The notes under the pieces are model-generated. The model worked only from the letters and a program-made list of their open reading frames with translations. It did no database searches and was not told the DNA's origin. The translations under genes and the position numbers were made by a program. A stretch of DNA of 64,000 bases from Erigeron canadensis (lineage: Eukaryota > Streptophyta > Magnoliopsida > Asterales > Asteraceae), in the NCBI RefSeq assembly GCF_010389155.1, contig NC_057765.1:20540270-20604269 (forward strand), read 5' to 3'. This document shows, one piece after another, positions 21,229 to 32,477 of the stretch (positions are counted from its first letter, which is position 1; each line of letters starts with the position of its first letter).

Positions 21229-24200
21229 ATGGCTACATCCGTAAAAGAACCCAAAACACTCATTGGCTTTGAATATTCCCCACTGAAATCGGCAGTTAGA
21301 CCAAGTTCTTCATGGCCTAAGGACTTTGAGTCCAAAACAATCAGTGTTGTTTTACTTTTTCCCAAAACACTCATTGGCTTTGAATATTCCCCACCGAAAT
21401 CGGCACTCCGATTAAACTATTTGTCTCCCAACACTCCTTATGAAAAGAGAAGAAAAGGAGTGAATTTTAGAGAAGTGTTGTTGGTAACTGGCCATAACCA
21501 GATCGTGGATGATGATGGCAACTTGAAAACATCCGGCCACCTCTTCATTGCTGGGTTCAAAAATTGTTGGAGATATTTCTGGACACAGATTGTAGAGTGT
21601 CTAGGAGGAAATAATGGTGGCTTGGATCAGATTTCTTTGATCCAAGTTGAGATGGCTACTATCTATGGCATGGGATGAAGGTAGATTTTGGTGAGATGCT
21701 TTTCTCTCAGTTATAGAGTAAGTTGAAGGGGAAGACGAGTATTCACATTGCCTTCCTAAGATTTTTGAGTTTATGCTTCCTTGCCATTCTGGGAGAAGGA
21801 TACTCTGACATCCTTCAGGAGAGCTCGCAGACCGAGTACTGCAAAGACTTGTCCAAGTTCTCTGAATCTGAGGACGAGCCTGAACGGTCTCCTGCAATGC
21901 TTTAAGTAGTTGGTAACAATATTAAAACTGACGCAACACGACCAGCTGGCTCAGAAAGATCACTGGGCGGGTCACCAAAGAATGTGAGACCCACCAGTCG
22001 ATCTAGTGGCAAAATGCTACACTTGTTTAAACCCAAAACAAGTTCTACCCAGCCACCTTCATCTTCCACTGACCAACCTGAGGATCTCCCAAAAGACTCC
22101 TCAGGATCTCCAAAGGATTTATTAAAACTGCATCCTTTTAGGCCATCCTTACAACTCAAGGATATTAGTACCCAAGCTCAGCCTTCTGAGACCTCAAAAC
22201 AGGTTTCAGAAGAAGGTCAAATGGGAAACTTGCAAGCAACCATCTCCAAAACTTCTTTAGGAGGAGATGGTGAAGATATTAGTGTGTCAGCCCAACACAC
22301 ATTAGAAGTTGAGTCTGCACGTGCACCCCCTGTAACTTCACAAATCTTACACTCTGTGCATGCACAAACTTTTGATATTTCTCAGGTGATACCCAGAGAG
22401 ATGGAGGTTTCAACTTCTGCGGCCAATGAGAGACTCTTGCATCCAGCACAAGGGTTACTGAGGCACAACCGGTATCGACTGAAGTAGTTCCAATTCTGAC
22501 CAGTGACGATGCAACTGCTGAAGCAGCTGCTGAACTGGGTGCTGGCTTGGATTCTGGGAATCAAGACCAGAGCATATCTGACCTGATAGTAAATATCTGG
22601 GATGACGATGAGCTTCCTGAGGGAAACCTGGAGGACTTTGAGTTTGATGAGTATTTATTGAGGGAGAATCAATCAGATTCTGAGCCAACCCTCAACCTTG
22701 TTGACGAACCAATGCCACCACCTCTTTTGGAACAACAAAACATCATTAATCTTGATCCACCTTACCAAACACCACCGATTTCACACCAACACCCTTTGTT
22801 TCCTGAAGGATCAACCTTGCCTATGTCACCTCAGCCGTTTTTCAACCACCACTTCAACACCTTCACCCTCAAATTCATCGAATCCCACCAAGGAGAAATT
22901 ATGACCTGCCAGAGGATCAAGAAAAAGAATTGGACTCTGATACAGAATCCGAGGGTCCTTCTGATGTACTTCTGGATAAGGCTCTGGCAGGAATTCGAAC
23001 TTCTCCCTTTGTTGCTTCAGCTTCCACTTCATCTGCTCCACATCTCAGTATGGAAGCTTAGTTAGAGAAATCACAAACCGAAGTCCACAACCTACTTATT
23101 CAGGTTGAGGGCTTATCTAAATCTCTGACTGCCAACACCAAGTCTCTGGCCGATCTGAAGGGTGCCCAGGATGTTATGGGCACTGAATTTACTAAAGTTG
23201 CAGTTAATGAGGGCTTGGTGGTTGGGAAGTTGCAAGAATTGGTTGTGGCATGCAATGGATTGAGTAAGGCAATTGGTGAAGCCTACAAGCTGACCAAGAG
23301 GGATGTGCAGACTTCAGTTGTTGCGAATCTGCAATCCTGGGTACTTATGATTCAAAACTCTTTCTTGGCAGTTGAAAAACAAGTTGGTGAGTTGGGGAAG
23401 AAGCCAAGTGTTGATGAGAAGTCCCTTGGTGATTTTGTTGGTAAAAAGGTTTCTGAGACATTGAAGTCTGTATTCTCTGAAGATCTTATTTCTCAGATTT
23501 CAGTGTCAGTGGCAGAAAAGGTTGAAGAGAAGGTCAAGTTGATGGTTTCTGAAGTCTCCAAGGCAACAAATGACAAGGTTGACAAAGCTGTTAATGAAAT
23601 GAAAAATTTTGTGTCAACTCTTGATCAACAAGTTCAGAACCAGTCGAAGCAACTTGATGAAATCCTGGCCTTGCTCAAAAAGCAGTCAGAAGTTGTTGCT
23701 CCTCCCCCCTCTGGTGCATTATCTGAAGAGGAAAGGGGATTACTGAAGGAAGTCTTTGAGCATGAAAAGCTAAATCTGAACTCCTCTTTCAGATTGAGAT
23801 CTCAGTTTGCTTCGATGGCAAAGGGTTTTTCGGATAGTGTTTTGCAGCAGAGTTGGGAACCTCTTAAAGGCATGCAAAAGGCCATTGAATTGTATGCACA
23901 ACTGCCTGTCGAGGTCCCCAAAGGGGGAAGTGAATTACCGATTGGTTTGCTGTCCAATGCACAAGAAATGAAGGAAGCAACCTTGAAACAATCTGAGGAG
24001 GAACAACAATTGAAGAAACAATCTGAACCCCAACCATCTGAACAAGCTAGAAAAGACAAAGGTAAAGCTCAGATGGTTGAGGAACCAAAGAAGAAGGGTG
24101 CTAAGGATTCTGGTTTTGTGGTAGGTGAGAACGTTGATGAACATGGTTATCCTATGCCAGATTTGGATGCTGATCAGAAAAAGTTGGAAGCCCTTCAAAG

Positions 24201-24689
24201 ACAAGTCTCCAACCAGTTTATTATGTGGAGAGAAACAAAAGAAAAGGAAAGGGCCCAACACTTGGAAATGGGTACCTCTCTACATTTATACCTATTTCTA
24301 AAGAAGTTGCTCAGGTGAAGGATAAACATGAAAAGGATCAGTATGATTTTTATATGAAACACAGATGCCATCCTGCAAAGATCCTTGACGTGCAAATTCT
24401 GAGGGAAGATGGTCTGAAATTGTTCAATCTGATTGTGAAGAGAGAAGGTAGAGCAGAAGAAGAATATGAGCAAGTTTCAGTGCATAAGTTTGGGTATTCA
24501 GAGCACAAGGAGATGATCACTGTTCTGAAAGAAAAACCGAAGTCTCATCTAACTGGCGCCTGGATGCTGAAGATCCAACAGAAAATGAAGGCCAAAGTTG
24601 AGATGGAGGAAAGATTATTTGGGAAGATCAGTTCTCCAAAAAGAAAGGCTACTGACGCACCTTCTGGCTCAAGGCCTGCGAAGAAGTAG
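21229..24689 (+). pseudogene. Sire-A third ORF (aORF, Sirevirus env-like position), broken
   Basis: It begins MATSVKEPKTLIGFEYSP. It contains a region homologous to Sire-C aORF (VECLGGNNGGLDQISLIQVE versus VESLGGSSGGLDQINSFQAE, then FLRFLSLCFLAILGEGY). A low-complexity Ser/Pro region follows. Next is a long coiled coil (about 23176-24300, heptad-rich, rich in Lys and Glu) and a basic tail ending PKRKATDAPSGSRPAKK. Breaks are a stop at 21676-21678 with frame change, TAG near 21715, TAA at 21903-21905, frame changes near 22487-22547 and 23060-23176, and another at about 24230-24318. A second copy of a 53-bp segment sits at 21361-21414. No transmembrane or signal segment is obvious, so the env label rests on position only. 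Its true function is unknown. Confidence 0.7.
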
Positions 24690-24967
24690 TCATATCATTT
24701 TGTAAATATTTTCCATTTCCATTTCTATACTTGTAACTGAACAATCATCTCATTATCTTTTATATAGTTGCAAGTTACATCATATTATTAGGAAATAGTT
24801 TAAGTTAGAAAAACAAACAAGAAAATTTTCTTAAGGCTTCATGATCTATGAGATGTCCTTAAAAATATTTTTACAACTTAAACAAAAACTTGTATTTTTA
24901 GACTTACAAACTTGTATAGATAGAAGTCTAAAATACATGTACTATTTTAGAACAAATAGGGGGAATT
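24690..24967 (+). other. Sire-A 3' untranslated region and polypurine tract
   Basis: Non-coding. It ends in ATAGGGGGAATT (24956-24967), the polypurine tract abutting the 3' LTR. Sire-C has the same layout on the minus strand. Confidence 0.75.
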
Positions 24968-25836
24968 TGTTAGGTCGAAAATCGACCAAGTAAGATTTCT
25001 TCAAAATAGTTGAAGTTCAGTGAAGAAAGCTTGCTTAGGATTCTGAAGACATTCAGAATAAAGCTCACTGAAGCTTCACTTCAGATTCATAATCAACCAA
25101 CACTGAAGACATTCAGACTAAAGTCAAAGACTGAAGTATTTACAACACTTTTTCACTGATTACGAGGAAAGTCTTTTTGCAGCTTTAACTACCTTTACCC
25201 GATTAATTACTTTATACCTAGGATTGGCAAAGTTTTAGCAAAAGGTTGGGAATAAAGTATGTCAAGTCACATCAAAGAAACTTACATACTTTACCTTAAA
25301 CAAGCATGTTATGGATTTGTCCCACAAATCCATAAATGCATCCAACCATATTTGTACGACATATTGCCATGTCATCAAGACATGTTTGCCTATAAATATA
25401 AGACTTCTCACACTTGCTAAAATGCTTGGAACTTTGGCAATTGCAACGTGTGATATTACTCTAAGTATTCTTACGAGTAATTCCTTGTCGTATAGATCAT
25501 TTGTATTTCTAGGGTTGTTTAGATATCTTCACAAGTGTGATTATCTTTGTTCCGCAACAACTCTTGTATTTTGTTTATTGCAATAAATAAAATACATTGA
25601 AAAATATATCTTGACTCATTGCCATAATACTTGAATATTATTAGTATTTATATAGTTTCAAGCATTTGTTCTTTATTGTTCGTATCCATATTTGGATCGT
25701 GGTTCATAACTAGTCTTTATCTAGATTCGAACCACTTGCCAGTCGGGTTACTTGATATACTTGTGTTTATTGTTAACCTATTCTATATCTTGTTATATCT
25801 TGTTCTCGTTGTACATCTTGTGTAGGTGGACTCACA
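24968..25836 (+). repeat. Sire-A 3' LTR
   Basis: An 869-bp copy of 2050-2990 ending GGACTCACA, followed by the duplication CTCCC at 25837-25841. The TATA box is at 25391-25400 and the 12-bp hairpin at 25309-25335. Confidence 0.93.
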
Positions 25837-25841
25837 CTCCC

Positions 25842-26056
25842 TAACCAAATCAGGATCAGTCCATTTTTCTCCAATCAACTTCTCATATGCAGACACAAAG
25901 GAAGCTAGCATGCCTAAATGTCCCTCAGCAGATCGTATCCCTATGTAACCCGAGCTTGGAGAACTACTACACTGAACCTCATTGTGCACTATCATGGCTG
26001 GTTCCGGAGAAGTTACATACATCAAGTTGCTTGTCAGAATCCATTGACATCTTCAT
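25842..26056 (-). pseudogene. gag: Copia-E gag N-terminal part
   Basis: On the minus strand a start ATG at 26056 begins MKMSMDSDKQLDVCNFSG. After a frame change the reading is GHLGMLASFVSAYEKLIGEK then WTDPDLV, which runs straight into REDYKQVDPE on the other side of Sire-A. Copia gags of this class carry the same string (ASF-SAYE, EDY-QVDPE). The piece is short and lacks most of the usual capsid core. It proves that Sire-A inserted within a copia gag. Confidence 0.65.
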
Positions 26057-26325
26057 CTTGTCGTCCTCTCCACTGTAGAAGGCAATAATCCCTCCCCTTG
26101 GAGATTTTCGACCAGGTTCTGGTATATATAGGAAACCTCCCAAAGGCTTCAGGACGACCAGGTCGTATTTCAGGCCCAGCTCGACCCAATTACGAGGTCA
26201 TAATCGTGCTCTAGCCTCGTATTTGACCCTGCAAATACGGGGTCGTATTCCTATAGCCACCTCGTAATTGTCACTGCAATTACGAGGTCGTAATCCCTCT
26301 CAAGCAGATTAATTATACATTCAGT
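26057..26325 (-). promoter_or_regulatory. Copia-E leader/promoter with paired hairpins
   Basis: The minus strand carries a TATA-like TATATATACC (26121-26130) about 65 bp before the gag ATG. Upstream of that are hairpins built on cctcgta: 26215-26242 (cctcgtattt/aaatacgggg, loop gaccctgc) and 26259-26288 (11-bp perfect arms, loop gtcactgc). A half unit aattacgaggt is near 26189-26199. No primer site is visible. Confidence 0.45.
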
Positions 26326-26329
26326 ACTT

Positions 26330-27640
26330 AAACTTAATCTAGTATTCTATGCATAATACAAAGTTCATTAATGACAATTACAATGACAAAGACATATTAC
26401 ATTTATGCTCAAACAATCTAGACTGCTATTGACATAGACATGCACTTATAGTCTACTGACCAGGTTCTTTAACAACATCTCATGACATGAAATTATGAAC
26501 GTTCAGACACCATGGTAGACGTTGTATTCAATTTTTATTTATGACTCCGTCAAAAGTTAGGTTTGCCAGCTAATCATAAATATACATTCAGAAGTAGATT
26601 TCTTATTGGAATTGGAACATCCCACTACTTCTAAGTTGTCACCTCTTCTGTAAGTTAATATGTAGTCTATGATCCTTTGCAGATATCGTAGAACCTTTTT
26701 TAGCCATTTTCCAATATGCTAATCCGGGATTATATACTTAACTCCCAAGAATACCGGCAATATGAGCAATATCTGGACGAGTACAAACCTGAGCGTACAT
26801 AATGCTCTTAACTACTTATGAGTAAGGTATCATCCTCATTTTCCCCTTCTTTAATCTCAATGATTGGACTTCGGAAACAATTACATACGTCTCCTTTTAC
26901 TAATAGATCTATAGTGGGTGTGTAGTGTTGCAAGTTATTGCATTCTAAGATGTGTTTAATATAAGTCTTTTGAGAAAGAACCAGAACATCATTACGCCTA
27001 TCCCGATGTATTTCGATACCTGTGACATTAAAGGCATCACCGTATTCTACGAAAAGTAAACGCTTCAACTCATGCAACATATCCAAGTTGTCATTTGCAA
27101 GTATAATATCATTCACGTGCAAAACAAGGATTGTAAATTTACTCCCACTGATCTTGAGATTGGTGCATTAATCTACTTAATTCTTCAAGAAGTCTTGTCC
27201 TCTTATGACTTCATTAAACTTAAAGTACCATTTTAGGGATGCTTGTTTCAACCCATATATGGACTTATTCAACTTGCAGATCATGTGCTCTTTACTTTAA
27301 GTTCACATGTATTTGTCTTACTACAAGTTTCCATTCTGGAAAGTGCTCTTGACATCCATCTAATGTAACTCTAAATCATAATGAGCTACGAATGCCATGA
27401 TGATCTTTAAGGAAGCTTTATGAGACAGGAGATAAGGTCTCTTGATAATCGGTTTCTTCCTTTTGAGTAAAGCCCTTCGCAAACGGTTATGGCCTTATAG
27501 CGTTTGACGTTCCCATTCGGGTCTAATTTGTTTTTGAAGATCCATTTACAACCTACAGGTTTGGATTCTTCAGGAAATTCAACCAAGTCCCAAACATCCT
27601 TATGCTTTATGGAGTTAAGCTCTTAAATCATGGCTTCATT
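26330..27640 (-). pseudogene. Copia-F RT and RNase H remnants
   Basis: Minus-strand readings give fragments FTQKEETDYQETLSPVS, MAFVAHYDLELH, MDVKSTFQNGNL, KLNKSIYGLKQASLKWYFKF, VNDIILANDNLDMLHELKRL (26808-27122, the YVDD region with VND in place of VDD), and YLQRIIDYILTYRRGDNLEV. These match RT motifs of plant copia in the right order. The RNase H part (26370-26640) is barely recognisable. Multiple stops and small indels rule out function. Confidence 0.75.
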
Positions 27641-28179
27641 CCACTAAGTGACCTGATCGCTATTAATGGCTTCTTAATAAGGAATAGGATTAGTAAACTT
27701 TCCAATGTCCTCAACTTCAGTTATGAAATCATCAAAGTTATGGTCTTGTGTGACCTAGATAATCTCCTAAGTTGATTTTCAAATTCAGTAAGGAAGATGC
27801 TTTAGCATTAATAATAAGATGCTTTATCATTAGTAGTATCCTGATTAGGAGGATTAGAATTTTGATTAGGAGAATGCAGATCGGTGACATTAGGAGCAGT
27901 GTTGGGTACAGGAGGAGTTATCGGAGGAGTAATAATAAACGACGAGTGGTTCCCCCCGCTTCTTGTACTTATTGCAAATCTGAAGTTATGATTTGTCGTT
28001 CTCCCACTGATCTCTTAGTTCTCAAGAAATGTGACATGCTACGTGTCAATAGTGCTAGTAGTGTAGGAAAGACAGTAACCGATAAAGAAACAAGTAAGGG
28101 ATTTAGGATCCAGTTTTATTTAAGTTAGGATTATAGAATTATGCTTTAGCAGTACAGCCTCATACGTTCATATATTTTA

Positions 28180-28450
28180 GACTCAGTTTCCCGTCTGTCC
28201 ATGAGTCTCAAGGACAAATTCTAATGGAACTCTTATTGAGTATATGAACAGCTGTGCGTAAAGCCTCAGTCCAAAGGAGAGTAGGTAAGTTAGTGTTGAC
28301 AAACATACTTTTCACCATGTCCATTAAGGTCTATTTCTCCTTTTAGCAACATAAAATTTTGTTGAGGAGAACCAAACATAGTGTATCTATTACTTATGTG
28401 TTGTTGCTTTCAAAAGTAATGGAAAAGACCGGAATCTTAACCAACATCTT
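28180..28450 (-). pseudogene. Copia-F integrase remnant
   Basis: Minus strand fragments RRNRPLMDMVKSMFVNTNLP, LLWTEALRTAVHILNKSS match the end of a copia integrase core (GVAERRNRTLLDMVRSM-type). Frames are closed on both sides. The region between here and the RT fragment (27640-28180) shows no readable motif. Confidence 0.65.
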
Positions 28451-29099
28451 TATGTCAACCATAATATTTTGTCTTTGTTTTAGTTATGTCATCAATATTA
28501 CGAGACAACAAAACTGTGAGAAATTATGATCTGGTTCTAACTTACATAACAATTCATCAAAGAAACTATGACCAAGAAATTCATTATTATGAGTAATGGC
28601 AATCTCGTCGTAACCATGAATTATTACATAACTTTCAAGGTCTTAAACTAGAGAAATAGATACAAGGTTCCGAGAAATTCTCGGTACACATAAGGTATTC
28701 CCTAGTCTAATACGCTTTCAAGTGTTTATATGTAAATCATAAGTCTCCATGGTTTCGACATATAAGAGATCAACCCTTCCAACTCTAAGCTTTCTTTGGT
28801 CATTTGATAGCTTCTAAATTGTATGGAATCCTTATGTTGAGTTAATCACATGAACCATAGAACTAGAATCACTCACACATGTATTAATAGATACATCAAA
28901 CATAAATAAATCAAATATTACATGAAATAAGTAACCTTTATAAGCTAGCTACTCCTTGATTTTAGGGCAATCTGGCACAATGAGAATTCGCAGTTAGGAT
29001 TGCTCGTCAAGGACTTAAAGCTAGAAGCAACAGCACCATGATTAGCCTTTTGAACTTTATTTGCAGTATTATTATTGTCATATCTTTCCTCTTAATGGA

Positions 29100-29620
29100 A
29101 TTAGCAGTGGTAGTAAGGTGAACACTTTAGGTTGGCCCAACTTAAGGCGACCATTTTCTTGCACACACATTGCTATTTAGTTCACTCATCGACCATTTAT
29201 CCTTAATAGCGTTATATCTAAATTTGAAGGTGTTGAAATGAGCAAGCAATGAGGTCATTACAAGAAAATTGTCTAAGACTTCCATTTTAGGACTCTTAAG
29301 CTTATGAGTCATGTTAGTCATATTCATTATGTGTTCACAAATACTGCTATTTCCTTTGTTCTTAAGCTACTTGCATACGCTTTATACATTCCCTCATATA
29401 CTTTAATTGATGAAGTTCCTAACCATCATTAGTGACAAGTGATTCGCCCTTTCCCACTTTCTTAAAATTCTCTTTCTAAGCTGCAGAAAAGTTAGCAATA
29501 ATAGTAGTGGGTTCATTATAGCGAATAACATAGTCAAGGTCTATCATCTTCAGAGTTATAGGTAATCAATCTTTTCATGAAGCAAAGTTTGTATCAATAA
29601 GTGGCTTAATGCCTAAGTTA
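29100..29620 (-). pseudogene. Copia-F gag remnant
   Basis: A 61-codon open piece (29327-29142) reads MTHKLKSPKMEVLDNFLVMT then HFNTFKFRYNAIKDKWSMSE, close to the copia gag capsid segment KLKSLKMEL...KWSLNELISHC. Upstream (29340-29600) more gag-like residues (LDYVIRYNEP) appear between stops. Non-functional. Confidence 0.65.
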
Positions 29621-30990
29621 GGTACTACAGTGGAAATAAAGAGGATATTAATTTATGATACAAGCAATAGAAGATTATTAAAGTAATGCCTAAAACTAAG
29701 GGCAATAAGATTATAGTGACATAATTAGCTATCTAATGCAAACCAACTAATGTCTAATAGTAATGGAACTAGAGTAATGCCTAAAATAAGTAGGCCTAAT
29801 AATAATGTTCCTCATAATGACATAATCAAATAACTAAGGCAGACTAAGTAATGTCTCTAAACATAATGGAACTAAAGTAATGCCTAAAATACGTAAGAGG
29901 CTAAAGTAATGTTCCTAAAAGTAATGAGACTAAGACCATTATATTAGTGAAGCTAGTGATAAGTAAACCTATTGTAAACACCAAAACATCAAGTTAACAT
30001 AAGGCTGTACTTAGAATTTACATCACCTTTGGGCAGAAATAACTAATATCTAAGTACAAATGAGCATTAGGGTCATGCAACACAATGCTTATCTTTTGAC
30101 CTTTGGGCACAAAATAAAGAATCGTGTATGTTATGCATGAAAATAATCCTTTTAGCACACAAAAGTATATTAAATCACCTTTGGGCAGAATAAATATACT
30201 TAGTGTTCATTATGCAAAAGGAAAAGAACGATGGCACCATGAGAATCACATTTGATCTTTGGGCACAAATGATGAAACCATGTACATTAGTGCGAAGCCC
30301 CCACACTTTACGGGGGTCCGAGGGTAGCGCCCCTGGAAGCAGGATCCAAGGGGCAGAGCCCCTAGCTGGGATCGAGCTTTGTGTCTTAGAAAATGTCTTA
30401 GAGTCCTATGGTAAAAATGTCTTGGAAAAATTTATTTTTGAAAAATTAGAGACAAATTTAACCACAAAGTTATAGAGTAAAATAGTAAGCACGGACTCAT
30501 TAATCAGTTAAAATCATCTTCAGTATAATATGAACTTAAGTAATAAGTTGTGATAACATAAGCACGAAGTCATCTAATAGTTCATGATAATGTAAGCACG
30601 AAGACATCAATTAGTCGTGATGACATAAGCACGAAGATATCTGTAAGCATGAGGATATCATAAAGTCGTGTTGCACGAAGGTGTCATTAACTCGTGATGA
30701 CGTAAGCACGAGGTTTTCCTTAGTTCGTGTATGAAATTAAGCTGAAGTTCATGGTGACATAAGCATGAGTTCAAGATGACGTAAGCGCGAATTCGTGATG
30801 ACGTAATCGCGAAGATGAGCAGAAGTGCGTGATGATGTCAACACGAAGATGACGTCAGCGCGAGGATGATGTCATCGTGAAGTAGTCTTTAGTCTGTGAT
30901 GACGTCAGCACGAAGTTCATAATCTGCAGTTTTTGATTTCGCGAAAAACGTCGAATTCGAACCAAATCATGACTGATAGTTCGTAACGAG
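29621..30990 (-). other. Copia-F leader with several short repeats
   Basis: About 1.4 kb between primer site and gag with no credible ORF. Three repeats of GTAATGCCTAAAA lie around 29672, 29770 and 29876. Four repeats of (A)CTTTGGGCA lie in 30028-30265. A GC-rich block at 30290-30370 contains the hairpin aggggc-aga-gcccct (30349-30363). A bZIP-like TGACGTAAGCACGA array lies at 30545-30915. Confidence 0.65.
30545..30915. promoter_or_regulatory. Array of TGACG (as-1/CRE-like) motifs
   Basis: About eleven units resembling GTGATGACGTAAGCACGAAG spaced 20-45 bp. Exact TGACG cores are at 30698, 30777, 30799, 30850 and 30900; the last two are the full palindrome TGACGTCA. TGACG is the known target of plant TGA-class bZIP factors. 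The array lies inside the transcribed leader rather than the LTR. Confidence 0.55.
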
Positions 30991-31002
30991 GCTCTGATAC
31001 CA
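30991..31002 (-). other. Primer binding site of Copia-F
   Basis: Minus strand TGGTATCAGAGC, two bases from the LTR. Confidence 0.9.
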
Positions 31003-31004
31003 CA

Positions 31005-31454
31005 TGTTGGAATAGACATGATTTGATTCAAGTGATAAAACATTCTCAATCGTCCTGTGGAACCTGTAAGAGCATAAAGAATAATTGCTATTGATTTCGG
31101 GTTCCCATAACAAGATGATTGAGTAATAATGGGATAAATTCGGCTGATGTTATGCACGAATTAGATGAGGAAGACACACGAAAACTAGTGAGGGATTAGT
31201 GTCTCATTAACCTTAACTTAGGGTTTATGACTCTCTATTTATAATAAGAGTATTTACTTCAACCCCTTTCATGTTTAATGTGTGTAACATTAGTCCTCAT
31301 AGTTCCAATCATTTAATAGGACACCTTATACTACGTCTATAAACGTAAATAAGTCCATTATATATTTACTAGACATAGGGATTTCACTTATCGTCAATTA
31401 TCATATCAAGAATGATGGATGATCAGTGACGGTCACACTAACGTGGTTCCAACA
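31005..31454 (-). repeat. Copia-F 5' LTR
   Basis: A 450-bp TGTTGGAA...TTCCAACA unit with 8-bp perfect terminal inverted repeats. The minus strand has TATAAATAGAG at about 31235-31245. The partner 3' LTR is absent, so it is assigned by its position next to the primer site. Confidence 0.8.
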
Positions 31455-31500
31455 TCTCTTTCTATATATATATATATATGTATATGGGGGAAGTGAGTAT

Positions 31501-32405
31501 TGTAACACCCCAACTAAGGCGGAACAATGAGATGTACAGAAAGTCGAGTATTCAAAACAAAGGACTATAAATAACATTCACCATAGTTTTATTTGATAAA
31601 AGAATTTACAAATGTACAAGCATGTGAACCAATTTCCAAGTACAAATGCGTCCACCGTACTTGAATATTAAATTCACGAAACAAATAACAAGCACATGAA
31701 GTAGTATACTACAATGATCAAGGCGGATTCCATTGCCTATCACAAGGTTTGATCTTTGACTCCAAAGTGCAATGCAAATAATCATGAAGCATATAAATCC
31801 TCAATGGTTAAGCTTATTTCCTAAAAAGCATGAAGAAAAAGTGTCAACTACGAAAACGTAGTTGGTGAGTGCATAGGTTTTTATATAAATCTTGGTACAT
31901 CACCGTATTAATACTTAGAAAACCGTTTACTATTACATTTTGAAATATCCTAACCATATGACCGAGAAAAATTTTCATATCATGTTATCAAGCTTCCAAA
32001 TACCATAACGTCATATCAAGACTTGGAAAAATCCATAATAAAATTTCAGGTTCTCATTTGTCAAATCATCATGAGAGAAAAAGTATATAAATCGATTAAT
32101 CGTATATCATACCAAATATCATTCGGTTATCAAAATCATTTCAATATCACCAACTTCAACGTCTTTCAATATATCATATGAGGGACGATACCCGATCCGT
32201 ATGTTCAAACAATTTTCAATTATCAACAATATTAATATCAATTTCATTTAGCCACAAGGCATAATTCAATATCAATTTCATTTAGCTACGAAGGCATAAT
32301 TTACATAATTTTGATGAGTAAATGCTTGAGTCACTACTACTACCATTTTTTCAAAGTCCAATAATGAATAATACGAATCTTGCACAAGCTGTCAATCAAG
32401 TGCCG

Positions 32406-32477
<72 letters not shown>

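Larger units (their letters stand above)
2050..25836 (+). mobile_element. Sire-A, Sirevirus-like Ty1/copia retrotransposon, split by Copia-B
   Basis: This is a complete copia element with two TG...CA LTRs (2050-2990 and 24968-25836), a primer site at 2993-3004, gag, pol, a third ORF and a polypurine tract before the 3' LTR. It is flanked by the 5-bp target duplication CTCCC (2045-2049 and 25837-25841). Removing Copia-B (8052-19901) and one TTAAC copy leaves about 11.9 kb. The third coiled-coil ORF between pol and the 3' LTR, the GGGGGA polypurine tract and the large coiled-coil gag are features of the plant Sirevirus (SIRE/Maximus) lineage. Every coding region carries frameshifts or stops, so the copy is dead. 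It sits inside Copia-E in opposite orientation. Confidence 0.93.
26330..31454 (-). mobile_element. Copia-F, strongly decayed Ty1/copia, 3' end lost
   Basis: Minus orientation, shown by the 5' LTR at 31005-31454, the primer site at 30991-31002 and gag-to-RNase H fragments in order from right to left. No matching 3' LTR is found on the left; the element stops in RNase H-like sequence near 26330. Nearly every frame is closed by stops, making it the oldest copia here apart from perhaps Copia-E. Confidence 0.8.

Noticed and set aside
21229..24689. Calling the Sire aORF an envelope glycoprotein
   Set aside because: No signal peptide, transmembrane helix or cysteine pattern seen; only its position supports the name.
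26108..26135. Host gene promoter
   Set aside because: The TATA-like box is followed only by the Copia-E gag fragment.
27772..28128. 118-codon plus-strand ORF
   Set aside because: Lies antisense to the decayed Copia-F integrase/RT linker and has repetitive Ile/Arg content.
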